This document shows, in pieces, positions 4,569 to 5,289 of a DNA stretch of 5,289 nt. The DNA is taken from NCBI GenBank assembly GCA_947624465.1, contig CANQKJ010000156.1, positions 1 to 5,289 of the forward strand, in the 5' to 3' direction. Position numbers and translations under genes: made by a program. The notes beneath the pieces were generated by a model, which worked only from the letters and a program-made list of their open reading frames with translations, made no database searches and had not been told where the DNA came from. This DNA comes from an uncultured Oscillospiraceae bacterium. GTDB lineage: Bacteria > Bacillota > Clostridia > Oscillospirales > Oscillospiraceae. Position 1 is the stretch's first letter; every line of letters starts with the position of its first letter.

Positions 4569-5289
4569 TTCCTCGAAGGGCGGCATATCCCGGTCCTGCT
4601 CCACGGCGTCCCCCTCGTAGGGGAACTCCTCGGGCACGGGGCCGGGGACCATATCCTGCCTGTACTGCATCTCCGCCCACTGCTCCTTGGTGATGAGCAA
4701 CTGCCGGGGCTTGGAACCCTCGAAGGGCCCCACGACCCCCTTCTCCTCCATCTGGTCCACCAGGCGGGCGGCCCGGCCGTAGCCCAGCTTCAGCCGGCGC
4801 TGGACCATGGACACGGAGGCCTGTCCCACCTCCAGCACCACGTCGATGGCGGCGGGGAGCAGCTCGTCGTAGTCGTCGTCCGCGGCGGAGGGGTCGGAGC
4901 CTCCCACGCCCTTGGCCGCCTTTTCCTTCTCCTCGGCGCTGCGCTCGATCTCGTGCATGACCTCCTCGTCGTACCGGGCGGAAGTCCCCTCCTTGACGAA
5001 CTCCACCACGTTGGCCACCTCCTCCTCGGAGATGAAGCAGCCCTGGACCCTCAGCCGGTCCTGACCCAGGGGGGCGTAGAGCATATCGCCCTTGCCCACC
5101 AGCTTCTCCGCGCCGGTGGTGTCCAGGATGATGCGGGAGTTGACGGCCCCCTCCACCGCGAAGGCGATGCGGCTGGGGATGTTGGCCTTCATCAGGCCGG
5201 TGATGACGTCGGAGGAGGGACGCTGGGTGGCGATGACCAGGTGCATACCGCTGGCGCGGCCCATCTGGGCCACCCGGCAGATGGACTCC
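4566..5289 (-). CDS. DNA translocase FtsK/SpoIIIE, C-terminal part (runs off right edge)
   Basis: FtsK/SpoIIIE proteins are membrane-anchored hexameric ATPases that pump double-stranded DNA through the division or sporulation septum. The last 240 residues are visible; the membrane domain and the Walker A and B motifs lie outside. The motor's end shows R-V-A-Q-M-G-R (5-11), ATQRPSSDVITG (20-31), NIPSRIAFAV (36-45), S-R-I-I-L-D (51-56), G-A-E-K-L-V-G-K-G-D-M-L (59-70) and VQGCFISEEEV (81-91). A charged linker (about 105-140) leads to the winged-helix gamma domain (141-198: S-V-S-M-V-Q-R-R-L-K-L-G-Y-G-R-A-A-R, then K-G-V-V-G-P), which recognises oriented sequence motifs. An acidic, proline-containing tail of about 40 residues (201-240) follows. 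FtsK and SpoIIIE cannot be told apart from this part. The gene ends inside the arm of the convergent terminator. Confidence 0.95.
   Translation of the reverse strand, partial: ESICRVAQMGRASGMHLVIATQRPSSDVITGLMKANIPSRIAFAVEGAVNSRIILDTTGAEKLVGKGDMLYAPLGQDRLRVQGCFISEEEVANVVEFVKEGTSARYDEEVMHEIERSAEEKEKAAKGVGGSDPSAADDDYDELLPAAIDVVLEVGQASVSMVQRRLKLGYGRAARLVDQMEEKGVVGPFEGSKPRQLLITKEQWAEMQYRQDMVPGPVPEEFPYEGDAVEQDRDMPPFEE

Overview
The window is GC-rich chromosomal DNA that looks like the core genome of a Gram-positive gut clostridium, plausibly Oscillospiraceae of the Flavonifractor/Lawsonibacter kind. This rests on protein style, strong G/C preference at third codon positions, AGGAGG-type ribosome binding sites, common GTG starts, an FtsK/SpoIIIE translocase, an SLH-domain surface protein, and a palindromic intergenic repeat of a type I recall from such genomes. 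The taxonomy is inference; no marker gene settles it.

Left half (1-2093, minus strand): a co-directional cluster read right to left, tsaE, tsaB, upp, nrdR. TsaE and TsaB belong to the tRNA t6A37 threonylcarbamoylation machinery. Upp salvages uracil to UMP. NrdR represses ribonucleotide reductase genes; only its first 35 codons are inside the window. tsaB-upp and upp-nrdR are separated by 17 and 22 bases. tsaE and tsaB are separated by 184 bases, most of it a 148-base hairpin-rich repeat (1521-1668).

Centre (2094-2201): a divergent control region. A perfect 9-base inverted repeat places an extended -10 box (TGCTATACT) on each strand, one facing the tsaE cluster and one facing the SEDS gene.

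Right half: on the plus strand, a SEDS-family FtsW/RodA/SpoVE-like glycosyltransferase (2202-3452) is closed by a strong intrinsic terminator. Next comes a secreted protein with an Ig-like domain and SLH repeats (3555-4517). It converges on the C-terminal part of a minus-strand ftsK/spoIIIE gene that runs off the right edge. A large inverted repeat between these two genes probably terminates both, and its outer arms contain both stop codons.

The genes are recognisable housekeeping and cell-envelope functions. I see no CRISPR array, tRNA, rRNA, integrase, transposase or defence gene, and no convincing undescribed system. The points worth a second look are the palindromic divergent promoter, the repeat inside the t6A cluster, and the convergent terminator.
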